From contig NZ_JANGCE010000003.1 of assembly GCF_024462775.1 (NCBI RefSeq), positions 62,001-126,000 on the forward strand: 64,000 bases of DNA. Reading direction: 5' to 3'. The notes beneath the pieces are model-generated. The model did no database searches. It worked only from the letters and a program-made list of their open reading frames with translations, and was not told the DNA's origin. Below, in pieces: positions 9,137 to 17,126 of the stretch. The first letter of the stretch is position 1; each line of letters opens with the position of its first letter. The DNA comes from Butyricicoccus faecihominis (lineage in GTDB: Bacteria; Bacillota; Clostridia; Oscillospirales; Butyricicoccaceae). A program made the translations under genes and the position numbers.

Positions 9137-10660
9137 ATGGAGTATCTTCTTGGCATCGATATCGGCACCTCGGGGACAAAGACGGCGCTGTTCGATACGG
9201 CGGGCAAGCTGGTCGCGTCTAAAACCTATGAATACCCGATGGCGCAGCCGAAAAACGGCTGGGCCGAGCAGGACCCGCGCGATTGGTGGCGGGCCGCCGT
9301 GCAGGGCATCCGCGGCGTGCTGCGCGAATCCGGCGCCAAACCGGAGAGCATTCGCGGCGTCGGCCTTTCCGGGCAGATGCACTCGCTCGTCCTCTTGGAC
9401 GAGCACGACGAGGTGCTGCGCCCGGCCATTCTCTGGTGCGACCAGCGAACGGCGGCGGAGTGCGACGAGATTCACGAGACCATCGGCAAAAGCCGCCTGA
9501 TCGAGCTGACCGCCAACCCGGCGCTCACAGGCTTTACCTCGGGCAAAATTCTGTGGGTGCGGAGGCACGAACCCGAGCTGTTCAAGAAATGCCGCCGCAT
9601 CCTGCTGCCCAAGGATTATATCCGCTTAAAGCTCACGGGCGAGTACGCGACCGAGGTGTCGGACGCTTCCGGCATGGGGCTTTTGGACGTGCCGCACCGC
9701 CGCTGGTCGGACGAGGTGCTGCAAAAGCTGGGGATTGATCAGGAGCTGCTTTGCCGCGTCTACGAAAGCCCGGAGGTCACCGGCACGGTGACGAAGCGGG
9801 CGGCGGAGGAGACCGGCCTTGCGGCGGGTACCATCGTCGTCGGCGGCGCGGGCGATAACGCAGCCGCCGCCGTGGGAACCGGCGTCGTCACGGACGGCAA
9901 AGCCTTTGCGACCATCGGCACCTCGGGCGTGGTGTTCGCCCATACGGATCAGCTCTCCATCGATCCGGCGGGCCGGGTGCACACCTTCTGCTGCGCGGTT
10001 CCCGGCGCGTGGCACGTGATGGGCGTCACGCTGGCCGCCGGGGCTTCGCTGCAATGGTTCCGCAACCAGCTCTGCGGGGACATCATTGAAAAGGCAAAGG
10101 CGCTAAAGATCGACCCCTATGTGCTCATGGACCAAATGGCGGAAGCCGTGCCCATCGGCGCGGAACGCCTGCTGTTCCTGCCCTACCTGATGGGCGAGCG
10201 CACGCCGCATCTCGACCCGGACTGCCGGGGCGCGTTTGTCGGCCTTTCGGCCATCCACACGCGGGCGGAGATGATTCGCGCCGTGATGGAGGGCGTGACC
10301 TATTCGCTGCGCGACTGCGCGGAGATTCTGCGCGAAATGGGCGTGGCGAGCGAGCGCATCGTCGCCTGCGGCGGCGGCAGCCTGTCGCCCCTGTGGCGCG
10401 GCATGCTGGCCAACGTGCTGCGGTGCGAGGTATCGACCGCGGCGAGCCGCGAGGGCCCGGCGCTCGGCGTGGCGCTGCTCGCGGGCGTGGGCGCGGGGCT
10501 GTATGAAAGCGTGCCCGCCGCGTGCGAAGCGGTCATTCGCACCGAATCGCCGCTCCGGCCCGAAGCGGAAGCCGCGGGGCGCTACGAGGCGTATTATCAA
10601 GTATACCGTTCGCTTTATCCCGCGCTGCGCGATAGCTACGCGGCGCTGGCAAAGCTTTAA
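9137..10660 (+). CDS. xylB: Xylulokinase (FGGY family)
   Basis: Phosphorylates D-xylulose to xylulose-5-phosphate, the phosphoketolase substrate. The 507-residue protein opens with the ATPase-fold phosphate-1 motif LLGIDIGTSGTKTALFD and contains GLSGQMHSLVLLDE, ILWCDQRT, GGAGDNAAAAVGTGV (catalytic Asp), GTSGVVF and ACGGGSLSPLWRGMLANVL. The ATG at 9137 is taken over an upstream in-frame ATG at 9113 because it matches the family N-terminus and has a purine-rich site (GAAAGGGGTG) before it. The substrate call rests on family and on the transporter context. Confidence 0.92.
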   Translation: MEYLLGIDIGTSGTKTALFDTAGKLVASKTYEYPMAQPKNGWAEQDPRDWWRAAVQGIRGVLRESGAKPESIRGVGLSGQMHSLVLLDEHDEVLRPAILWCDQRTAAECDEIHETIGKSRLIELTANPALTGFTSGKILWVRRHEPELFKKCRRILLPKDYIRLKLTGEYATEVSDASGMGLLDVPHRRWSDEVLQKLGIDQELLCRVYESPEVTGTVTKRAAEETGLAAGTIVVGGAGDNAAAAVGTGVVTDGKAFATIGTSGVVFAHTDQLSIDPAGRVHTFCCAVPGAWHVMGVTLAAGASLQWFRNQLCGDIIEKAKALKIDPYVLMDQMAEAVPIGAERLLFLPYLMGERTPHLDPDCRGAFVGLSAIHTRAEMIRAVMEGVTYSLRDCAEILREMGVASERIVACGGGSLSPLWRGMLANVLRCEVSTAASREGPALGVALLAGVGAGLYESVPAACEAVIRTESPLRPEAEAAGRYEAYYQVYRSLYPALRDSYAALAKL

Positions 10661-10671
10661 GGAGGCGAGAC

Positions 10672-11313
10672 ATGGAACTGCAAAGCGTATTCAGCGAAGC
10701 CTTCGCGCCCTATGGGCGCGTGGTAAGCGGCGTCAATGTGAGCGAGCTGCGCGAGACCCTGCGCCGCGAGACCGAAAAACCGGAGGCGGGCACCCTGTAT
10801 GAGCCCTCGGTCGCGGCGCTGGAAAAGCTGCCGGTGTTTGGAATTCTGCAAAACAGCGTGTACGGCGGCCAGCCGATCCAGATTGGCTGCTGCAACGGCA
10901 CGAATACCAAGCTGAACTGTCTGGAATACCACCGATCGAGCGAGATTAACATCCCGGACGACGACATGGTCTTTCTGCTCGCGCGCCAGCAGGAGATAAA
11001 GGGCGGCAAGCTTTCCACCGGCAGGGTGGAAGCGTTCCGCGCGCCGGCGGGCGCGGTGGTGGAGCTGTATGCGACCACGCTGCACTACGCGCCGTGCGAC
11101 GGTGCGCGCGGTAAGGGTTTCCGCGTGGCGGTCGTGCTGCCGCGCGGCACCAATACGGAAAAGCCCGCGCAGATGGCCGGGGGCGGGGAAGAGGACCGTC
11201 GACTTTGGGCGAACAATAAATGGCTGCTCGCCCACCCGGACAGCGCGGAAGCCGGGCAGGGCGCGTATGTAGGCCTGACCGGTGAGAATTTGGATATTGC
11301 ATCCGATCTTTAG
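10672..11313 (+). CDS. DUF4867 family protein
   Basis: A 213-residue soluble protein with no signal peptide, recognised as the DUF4867 family of sugar-catabolism operons. It probably has a cupin-like beta fold: GCCNGTNTKLNCLEYHRSSEIN, then RVEAFRAPAGAVVELYATTLHYAPC with a conserved His and Cys, then GFRVAVVLPRGTN. AAGGAGG precedes the ATG and the gene starts 11 bases after xylB. The context suggests a role with the isomerase encoded next, such as carbohydrate epimerase or mutarotase work, but no activity can be assigned. Confidence 0.75.
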   Translation: MELQSVFSEAFAPYGRVVSGVNVSELRETLRRETEKPEAGTLYEPSVAALEKLPVFGILQNSVYGGQPIQIGCCNGTNTKLNCLEYHRSSEINIPDDDMVFLLARQQEIKGGKLSTGRVEAFRAPAGAVVELYATTLHYAPCDGARGKGFRVAVVLPRGTNTEKPAQMAGGGEEDRRLWANNKWLLAHPDSAEAGQGAYVGLTGENLDIASDL

Positions 11314-11330
11314 AACGGAGGAAATAAAAA

Positions 11331-12806
11331 ATGAACAATATCCCGGTAATAAAAATGGGCATTATCTCGGTCAGCCGCGGCTGCTTCCCGATCGCGCTTT
11401 CGGAAAAACGGCGCGCGAACGTGGTCAAAGCCTACGGCGATGGGCTGTATGAATGCCCGGTGTGCGTGGAGACCGAAGCGGACGCGAAACGGGCGGTGGA
11501 CGATGTGAAGGCCGCGGGCGTTAACGCGCTGGTGGTTTTCCTCGGCAACTTCGGGCCGGAAACGCCGGAGACCCTGATCGCGGACTGGTTCGACGGGCCG
11601 ATCATGTACACCTCGGCCGCCGAGGGCGACGGCGACCTGCACGATGGCCGGGGCGACGCCTACTGCGGCATGCTGAACGCCTCGTACAACCTTGGCCTGC
11701 GCGGCAAGCGCGTGTACATACCGGATTACCCCTGCGCGACCGCCGGGGAAGCGGCGGCGCAGATTCGGGAATTCCTGCCGGTCGCGACCGCGCTGGTCGG
11801 TCTGGCGGGCCTGAAGATCTTTGCCTTCGGCCCGCGGCCGAACGACTTCCTCGCGTGCAACGCGCCGATCAAGGCGCTGTACGATCTGGGCGTGGCGGTG
11901 GAGGAACATTCGGAGCTCGACCTGCTGGTGGCCTACAACAAGCACAAGGACGATCCGCGCATCCCGGCCAAGATGGCCGAAATGGCGGCGGAGGCCGGCA
12001 ACGGGGAAAGCAAGTTCAGCGGCATCCTGCCGCGTCTGGCGCAGTACGAGCTGACGCTGGAGGACTGGATGGCCGAGCATCTGGGCGCGAGCCAATACGC
12101 GGCCTTTGCCAACAAGTGCTGGCCCGCGTTTCAGACGGAGTTTGGGTTTGTGCCCTGCTATGTCAACGCAAGGCTGACCGGACGGGGCATCCCGGTGTCG
12201 TGCGAGGTGGATATTTACGGCGCTCTGTCCGAGTATATCGGCGTTTGCGTTTCGGGCAAGGAAGTCACGCTGCTGGATATCAACAACTCGGTGCCCGCGT
12301 CCATGTATGAGGAAAGCATCGCGGGCAAGTCGCCTTACCGCCACCGCGAGACCTTCATGGGCTTCCACTGCGGCAACACCTGCCCGAGCCTGCTGCGCGA
12401 CCCGCATATGGGCTACCAGCTGATCATGAAGCGCGATCTGGAGCCCGATTTGGCGGAGCCGGACATCACGCGCGGCACGATGGAGGGCGACCTCAAGGCG
12501 GGCGATATCACGTTTTACCGCCTGCAATCCACGGCCTCGACCGAACTGCGCGCCTATGTGGCCGAGGGCGAGGTGCTGGATGTGCCGACGCAGTCCTTTG
12601 GCTCGATCGGCGTGTTCGCCATCCCGGAAATGGACCGCTTCTACCGCCACGTGCTGATAGAAAAGCAATATCCGCATCATGGCGCGGTGGCCTTCGGGCA
12701 TTACGGCAAGGCACTGTTTGAGGTGTTCAAATACCTCGGCGTGCAGGATATCGCCTATAACCGCCCCGCAAGCCTGCCCTATCCGACGGAAAATCCGTTT
12801 CGCTAA
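11331..12806 (+). CDS. L-fucose/L-arabinose isomerase family protein
   Basis: Predicted aldose-ketose isomerase of the FucI/AraA fold, 491 residues. Likely metal ligands are Glu in CEVDIYGALSEY (about residue 292), Asp in LLDINNS (about 316) and His in GFHCGNTCPS (about 346), matching the Glu-Asp-His triad of the family. The N-terminal Rossmann-like part carries VNALVVFLGNFGPETPE. CGGAGG lies before the ATG. It lies between xylB and the inositol-type genes and no classical xylA is present in the window. It is therefore the candidate that makes the ketose phosphorylated by XylB. The true substrate (xylose, arabinose, fucose or another) is unresolved. Confidence 0.85.
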   Translation: MNNIPVIKMGIISVSRGCFPIALSEKRRANVVKAYGDGLYECPVCVETEADAKRAVDDVKAAGVNALVVFLGNFGPETPETLIADWFDGPIMYTSAAEGDGDLHDGRGDAYCGMLNASYNLGLRGKRVYIPDYPCATAGEAAAQIREFLPVATALVGLAGLKIFAFGPRPNDFLACNAPIKALYDLGVAVEEHSELDLLVAYNKHKDDPRIPAKMAEMAAEAGNGESKFSGILPRLAQYELTLEDWMAEHLGASQYAAFANKCWPAFQTEFGFVPCYVNARLTGRGIPVSCEVDIYGALSEYIGVCVSGKEVTLLDINNSVPASMYEESIAGKSPYRHRETFMGFHCGNTCPSLLRDPHMGYQLIMKRDLEPDLAEPDITRGTMEGDLKAGDITFYRLQSTASTELRAYVAEGEVLDVPTQSFGSIGVFAIPEMDRFYRHVLIEKQYPHHGAVAFGHYGKALFEVFKYLGVQDIAYNRPASLPYPTENPFR

Positions 12807-12970
12807 AGGCCGCTGAAAACCGTGCCGCGCTCCCAAAGCGCGCAAGAAAGGCATGGAAATAAAACGGTAAAGCGATATAATAATGGTATCCTGATGCGTT
12901 TCGTTGCCGTACGGCATTCCGGTTCGGTTTCGATTCTTTCTCTCTTTTCTTTTTTTCTTTTTCTTGTGCG

Positions 12971-13000
12971 CGGCCGCGGCTGCAAGCGCAGCCGCGGCCG
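12971..13000 (+). repeat. Perfect 13-base hairpin between isomerase and iolI-like gene
   Basis: CGGCCGCGGCTGC, loop AAGC, then the exact complement. It is preceded on the + strand by a long pyrimidine run rather than followed by one, so it does not look like a normal terminator. It lies in a 261-base gap that also holds a TATAAT at 12876-12881 with no clear -35. Confidence 0.6.
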
Positions 13001-13067
13001 GCATGGGAAGCATCAATTCAGGCGCGCGCGCATCTTGGACAATACTGAAAAAGAAGGGTTGTAAGCT

Positions 13068-13904
13068 ATGCTGAAACTTGGATTTAACGAGGCCACCTGT
13101 AAAGAAAATTCTACGGTTGAGCGTGACCTCGCGCTGTGCGAAAAGTACGGCTACGATTATATTGAACTGCGCCTAGACATGCTCAAGGCATATTTTGAAA
13201 ACCATACGATGGATGACCTTAAGGCGTTTTTCGCGGGCAGCCATTTAAAGCCGTTCGCCTTCAACTCCATCGAGGATATCAACTTCAACACGCCGGAGCA
13301 GTGGGAAAAGCTCGTCGACCTGTTCACCTTCGGCTGCAAGACCGCCGAGGCCATCGGCAATCCGTACATGATCGTCGTGCCCACCATGGGCCCCGACATG
13401 GACCGCAAGACCGAGGCCGAGGTGTTCGAGGATTCGGTCAAGGTTTTGAACCGGCTGGCCGATATCGCCGAGCCTTACGGCGTGAAGCTGTCGTTTGAGC
13501 CCATCGGCGACCGCCGCTGGTGCTGCAATTCGATGCGTCAGGCGTGGGAGATCGTGCAGGCGGTGGGTCGCGACAGCGTGGGTCTCACGGTCGACTGCAT
13601 CAATTTCTACATGCATGACAAGTGCGCGGACCTTGAATATCTGCGCAAGATCCCGACCGAAAAGATCTTTGTGTATCACATCAACGACTGCGAAGACCTG
13701 CCGCTGCGCGTGCTGGATCACTGCCACCGCATCATGCCCGGCAAGGGCTGCATCCCGGTCGCGGATATCTCGCGCGTGATGAGTGAAATCGGCTACGACG
13801 GCCCCGCGTGTCTGGAACTGTTCCGCCCGGAATACTGGGCCATGGATGCGGAAGAAGTCATCAAAATGGGCGCGGCATGCTGCGCGCCGTTTTTGAAAGC
13901 ATAA
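13068..13904 (+). CDS. iolI: IolI-like sugar phosphate isomerase/epimerase (inosose isomerase)
   Basis: A TIM-barrel enzyme of the AP-endonuclease-2 superfamily. Family members interconvert inososes or keto sugars using a divalent metal. The 278-residue length equals Bacillus IolI, and the C-terminal signature LELFRPEYWAMDAEEVIK is close to that protein. Likely metal ligands are Glu in LSFEPIGDR, Asp in LTVDCINFY, His in VYHINDCEDLP and Glu in CLELFRPE. It sits 28 bases before the dehydrogenase and probably acts with it. Other inositol genes (iolB, C, D, E) are not in the window, so the inositol role is inferred. Confidence 0.8.
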   Translation: MLKLGFNEATCKENSTVERDLALCEKYGYDYIELRLDMLKAYFENHTMDDLKAFFAGSHLKPFAFNSIEDINFNTPEQWEKLVDLFTFGCKTAEAIGNPYMIVVPTMGPDMDRKTEAEVFEDSVKVLNRLADIAEPYGVKLSFEPIGDRRWCCNSMRQAWEIVQAVGRDSVGLTVDCINFYMHDKCADLEYLRKIPTEKIFVYHINDCEDLPLRVLDHCHRIMPGKGCIPVADISRVMSEIGYDGPACLELFRPEYWAMDAEEVIKMGAACCAPFLKA

Positions 13905-13932
13905 GCTTGTTTGACAATAGGAGGAAAATGAA

Positions 13933-14949
13933 ATGGAAAAAGTGAAAATCGGCGTGCTGGGCGCGGGCCGTATCGGCCGCCTGCACATCACGAATCTGGT
14001 ACAGGCCGTGCCGAACGCGGAGGTCGTCGCCATTGCCGACCCGTTCCTGAACGACGACACGGTGGCGTTTGCCAACGCGCTGGGCATCACCAAGTGCTCT
14101 AAGGACCCGCAGGATATCTTTGCCGATCCCGCGATCGACGCGGTATTCGTCTGCACCTCGACCGACGCGCACGCGGAGATGATCTCGCGCGCCGCCGCCG
14201 CGGGCAAGCACGTGTTCTGCGAAAAGCCGATCCATACCGATCTGGGCAAGATCCGCGAAGCGATCGACGCGGTGGAAAAGGCGGGCGTCAAGCTGCAGGT
14301 CGGCTTTGTGCGCCGCTTTGACCATAACCATAAGAAGGTGCACGACGTCGTCGCGTCCGGCCGTCTGGGCAAGCCGCACATCGTCAAGGTATCCTCGCGC
14401 GATCCCGATCATCAGCCGATGTCCTACATCGCCACCTCGGGCGGCATCTTTATGGATATGACCATTCATGATTTCGATATGGCGCGCTATCTGGCGGGCA
14501 GCGAGGTCACCGAGGTCTGCGCGTACGGCGCGGCGCTTTCGGGCGAGGGCTATGAAAAGTATGACGATGTGGATACCACTATCATCATGCTCAAGTTTGA
14601 AAACGGCGCCATCGGCGTGATCGACAACAGCCGCGCCTCGCACTACGGCTACGATCAGCGCACCGAGGTGCACTGCGACAAGGGCTGCGTGCAGGTCTCG
14701 AACGATCTGGACGATCAGGCCATGATCTCCACCGCCGAGGGCGTGGAAATCGCCAAGCCCACCTGGTTCTTCCTAGAGCGCTACAACAACGCGTTCATTC
14801 AGGAGGCCAAGGACTTTGTAGAAGCCATCCAGAACGACACGGAAACGCTTGTCGGCGCGAAGGACGGGCTGATGCCGGTCGCCATTGCCATGGCCGCCGC
14901 GAAGTCCTTCCACGAAGGCCGCTCGGTCAAGCTGAGCGAAGTTCTGTAA
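13933..14949 (+). CDS. iolG: Gfo/Idh/MocA oxidoreductase, inositol 2-dehydrogenase-like
   Basis: An NAD(P)-dependent dehydrogenase oxidising a ring or polyol hydroxyl. The 338-residue protein has the N-terminal Rossmann motif GVLGAGRIGRLH, the catalytic EKP of HVFCEKPIHTD, and the Asp-His pair in GGIFMDMTIHDFDMAR, matching myo-inositol 2-dehydrogenases. AGGAGG is present 8 bases before the ATG. It is the last gene of the operon and is followed by two strong terminators. Other Gfo/Idh/MocA substrates (inososes, scyllo-inositol) remain possible. Confidence 0.85.
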   Translation: MEKVKIGVLGAGRIGRLHITNLVQAVPNAEVVAIADPFLNDDTVAFANALGITKCSKDPQDIFADPAIDAVFVCTSTDAHAEMISRAAAAGKHVFCEKPIHTDLGKIREAIDAVEKAGVKLQVGFVRRFDHNHKKVHDVVASGRLGKPHIVKVSSRDPDHQPMSYIATSGGIFMDMTIHDFDMARYLAGSEVTEVCAYGAALSGEGYEKYDDVDTTIIMLKFENGAIGVIDNSRASHYGYDQRTEVHCDKGCVQVSNDLDDQAMISTAEGVEIAKPTWFFLERYNNAFIQEAKDFVEAIQNDTETLVGAKDGLMPVAIAMAAAKSFHEGRSVKLSEVL

Positions 14950-14965
14950 GACAATCTAATCAAAA

Positions 14966-15005
14966 GCCGCCGCTCCCCGGTCGCAGAGGGGAGCGGCGGC
15001 TTTCT
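14966..15005 (+). terminator. Terminator of the xyl/iol operon
   Basis: A 13-base perfect stem (GCCGCCGCTCCCC / GGGGAGCGGCGGC) is followed by TTTCT and preceded by AAAA, so it has some bidirectional character. Confidence 0.85.
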
Positions 15006-15033
15006 AAATCGTGGTGTGTGGGTAGCACATTAC

Positions 15034-15070
15034 AAGACCAAAGCCCTCTCAAACGGAGGGCTTTGGTCTT
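15034..15070. terminator. Bidirectional terminator between convergent operons
   Basis: A 15-base perfect stem AAGACCAAAGCCCTC / GAGGGCTTTGGTCTT with a 7-base loop. It lies between the + strand operon ending at 14949 and the - strand gene ending at 15098. Confidence 0.75.
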
Positions 15071-15097
15071 ATGTAGGAGAAAAAGAAGAAGAGATGG

Positions 15098-16138
15098 TCA
15101 ATCGTTAATGCCGTTCGGGTAGATGATGACCCGGCTGGCCTGCTGGGTGTTCAGCAGCTCGATGCCGCGCGCGATGTCTTTCAGTTCCAGCTTGTGGCTG
15201 ATGATGCGGTCAAGCTCCAGCGCGGGATTTTCTAGCAGCTTGATCGCGAGGGGAAAGGTGTTGTGCGCGCAGTAGGAGCCCATCACGGTCAGCTCGTTGC
15301 GGACGATCACGGCGGGCGGCACCTGACTGACCGCGTTGGCGTTCTGGCCGAAGATTAGCAGCCTGCCGCCGCATTTCAGCAGCCCGACCGCCTGCCCGAA
15401 CACCGGGCCGACGCCGACCGCGTCCACCACGATATCGCAGGTCTCGCCCCACTCGCGCAGCAGAATGGCCTGCACGTCCTCGCGGGCCGGGTCGATCGCC
15501 AGATCGGCGCCGCATTCCAGCGCTTTTTGCCTGCGCACGGCGGACATTTCGCATACCGCCAAACGGCGCACGCCGTACAGCTTCATCGCGCGGATAAAGG
15601 TCAGGCCGATCGGCCCCATGCCGAAAATGGCCACGGTGTCCGCCGGGGTGGGGTTCAGCTTGCGCATGGCGTTCATCACGCAGGCAAGCGGTTCGGTCAT
15701 CGCGGCGAGATAGGAGGGGATGGCCTCCGGCATATCCATCAGCTGCGCTTCGGGAACGACGCAGTACTGGGCAAAGCCGCCGTTTCGCTGCTGGCCGAAG
15801 ATAACCGCGTTCGGGCACAGGTTGTCCATGCCGGTGGTGCAGTAGGCGCAGGTATGGCATTTCATAATGTTGTCGACCACGACCTTGCCGCCGGGGTGAA
15901 AGCGCGTGACCGCGCTCCCGGTCTCTTCCACGAAGCCGAAAAATTCATGGCCCAGTATCACGCCGGGATCGGCGTGCTGTCCGGGCGGCACGTGCAGTAC
16001 ATGCAGGTCGGACCCGCAAATACTGGCCGCGCCCACGCGGATGAGTACGTCGTCCGGCTTTGTCACCCGTGGTTTTTCCACGGTTTTCACGTTCAGTACG
16101 CCGTTGCCTTCAAATACGGCGGCAAGCATGGTGGACAT
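15098..16138 (-). CDS. Zinc-dependent MDR alcohol/polyol dehydrogenase
   Basis: A medium-chain NAD(P)-dependent dehydrogenase of the sorbitol/threonine dehydrogenase type. The catalytic zinc site is CGSD (about residue 41) with GHEF. The structural zinc site is intact (CHTCAYCTTGMDNLC). The nucleotide fold shows VAIFGMGPIGLTFIRAMK. The protein has about 346 residues. The ATG at 16138 is chosen over a TTG at 16156 because GGGAGGTG sits 8 bases before it. It is the last gene of the minus-strand ABC sugar operon, so it probably oxidises the imported sugar, polyol or a product of it. The substrate is not readable. Confidence 0.85.
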   Translation of the reverse strand: MSTMLAAVFEGNGVLNVKTVEKPRVTKPDDVLIRVGAASICGSDLHVLHVPPGQHADPGVILGHEFFGFVEETGSAVTRFHPGGKVVVDNIMKCHTCAYCTTGMDNLCPNAVIFGQQRNGGFAQYCVVPEAQLMDMPEAIPSYLAAMTEPLACVMNAMRKLNPTPADTVAIFGMGPIGLTFIRAMKLYGVRRLAVCEMSAVRRQKALECGADLAIDPAREDVQAILLREWGETCDIVVDAVGVGPVFGQAVGLLKCGGRLLIFGQNANAVSQVPPAVIVRNELTVMGSYCAHNTFPLAIKLLENPALELDRIISHKLELKDIARGIELLNTQQASRVIIYPNGIND

Positions 16139-16175
16139 AGAAAAGACACCTCCCAAACGGTATGCACGGGTAAGA

Positions 16176-17126
16176 TTACCCCTTTTTCTTATTTTTCATG
16201 GTATCCAGAAACACGGCGAGAATGATGATGCCGCCGGTCACGAGCTTTTGATAATAGGGGGAAACGTTGTTGATCGTCAGCCCGTTTTTCAGCACGTACA
16301 GCAAAACCGCGCCGATGCTGGTTTTCAGCACGCTGCCCGAGCCGCCCGTCATCATCGTACCGCCGATCACGACCGCCGCGATGGTCTCCATTTCATAGTT
16401 TTCACCGGCGGAGGGCGAAGCGAAGTTCAGGCGCGAGGTCATCAGCAGACCGCCGACGCCGGCGAGCAGGCCGCAGAGCACGTAGGCGATCATTTCGTAT
16501 TTCGAGGTGCTGATGCCGGATAGGCGCACGGCTTCCCGGTTGCCGCCGATCGAATAAATATAGCGGCCGGTTTTGGTCTTGACGGAGAAAATCCAGAACA
16601 GGATGTAAAGGGCGACGGTCAGCAGCAGCAGAAACGAGACGCCGCCCAGCTTCGCGGTGCCCATCCAGTCGAACCCGGTGGGGAATTCGGAAAAGGGCAT
16701 GCCCTGCGAGATGATCAGGGATATGCCGTAGCAGATGCCCTGCGTGCCCAGCGTGGTGATAAAGGCCGGGATACGGATGTAGCCGATCAAGTAGCCGTTC
16801 ACCACGCCGACCAACACGCCGCACGCAATGCCGATCAGCGCCAGCCCGGGAATGCCGACGCCGCGCGTGGCGAACACGCCGATCAGGATGCCCGCCGTGC
16901 CCATCAGACGGCCGACGGAAATATCGATGCCGCCGGTCAGAATGACGAGCGTCTGGCCGATCGCCACGATGCCGATGACCGAGGCTTGAATCAGAATGTT
17001 TTGAATATTGCCAAGGGAAAAGAAATCCGGATTGAGAAAGGCGAACACAATACAGATGATGACAAACGCAATGTAAATGCCGTAGCTGAGCACCATGTTG
17101 GAAAGGGAAACCTTGCTTTTAGCCAT
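16176..17126 (-). CDS. Ribose/sugar-type ABC transporter permease (RbsC family)
   Basis: Membrane subunit of the second sugar importer. The 316-residue protein has about eight to ten hydrophobic segments with the family motifs IGQTLVILTGGIDISVG, GLLAGVGGLLMTSRLN and AAVVIGGTMMTGGSGSV. Its shorter length, without the extra loop, separates it from XylH. It starts directly after the ATPase gene stop (17127), so the two are co-translated. Confidence 0.92.
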   Translation of the reverse strand: MAKSKVSLSNMVLSYGIYIAFVIICIVFAFLNPDFFSLGNIQNILIQASVIGIVAIGQTLVILTGGIDISVGRLMGTAGILIGVFATRGVGIPGLALIGIACGVLVGVVNGYLIGYIRIPAFITTLGTQGICYGISLIISQGMPFSEFPTGFDWMGTAKLGGVSFLLLLTVALYILFWIFSVKTKTGRYIYSIGGNREAVRLSGISTSKYEMIAYVLCGLLAGVGGLLMTSRLNFASPSAGENYEMETIAAVVIGGTMMTGGSGSVLKTSIGAVLLYVLKNGLTINNVSPYYQKLVTGGIIILAVFLDTMKNKKKG

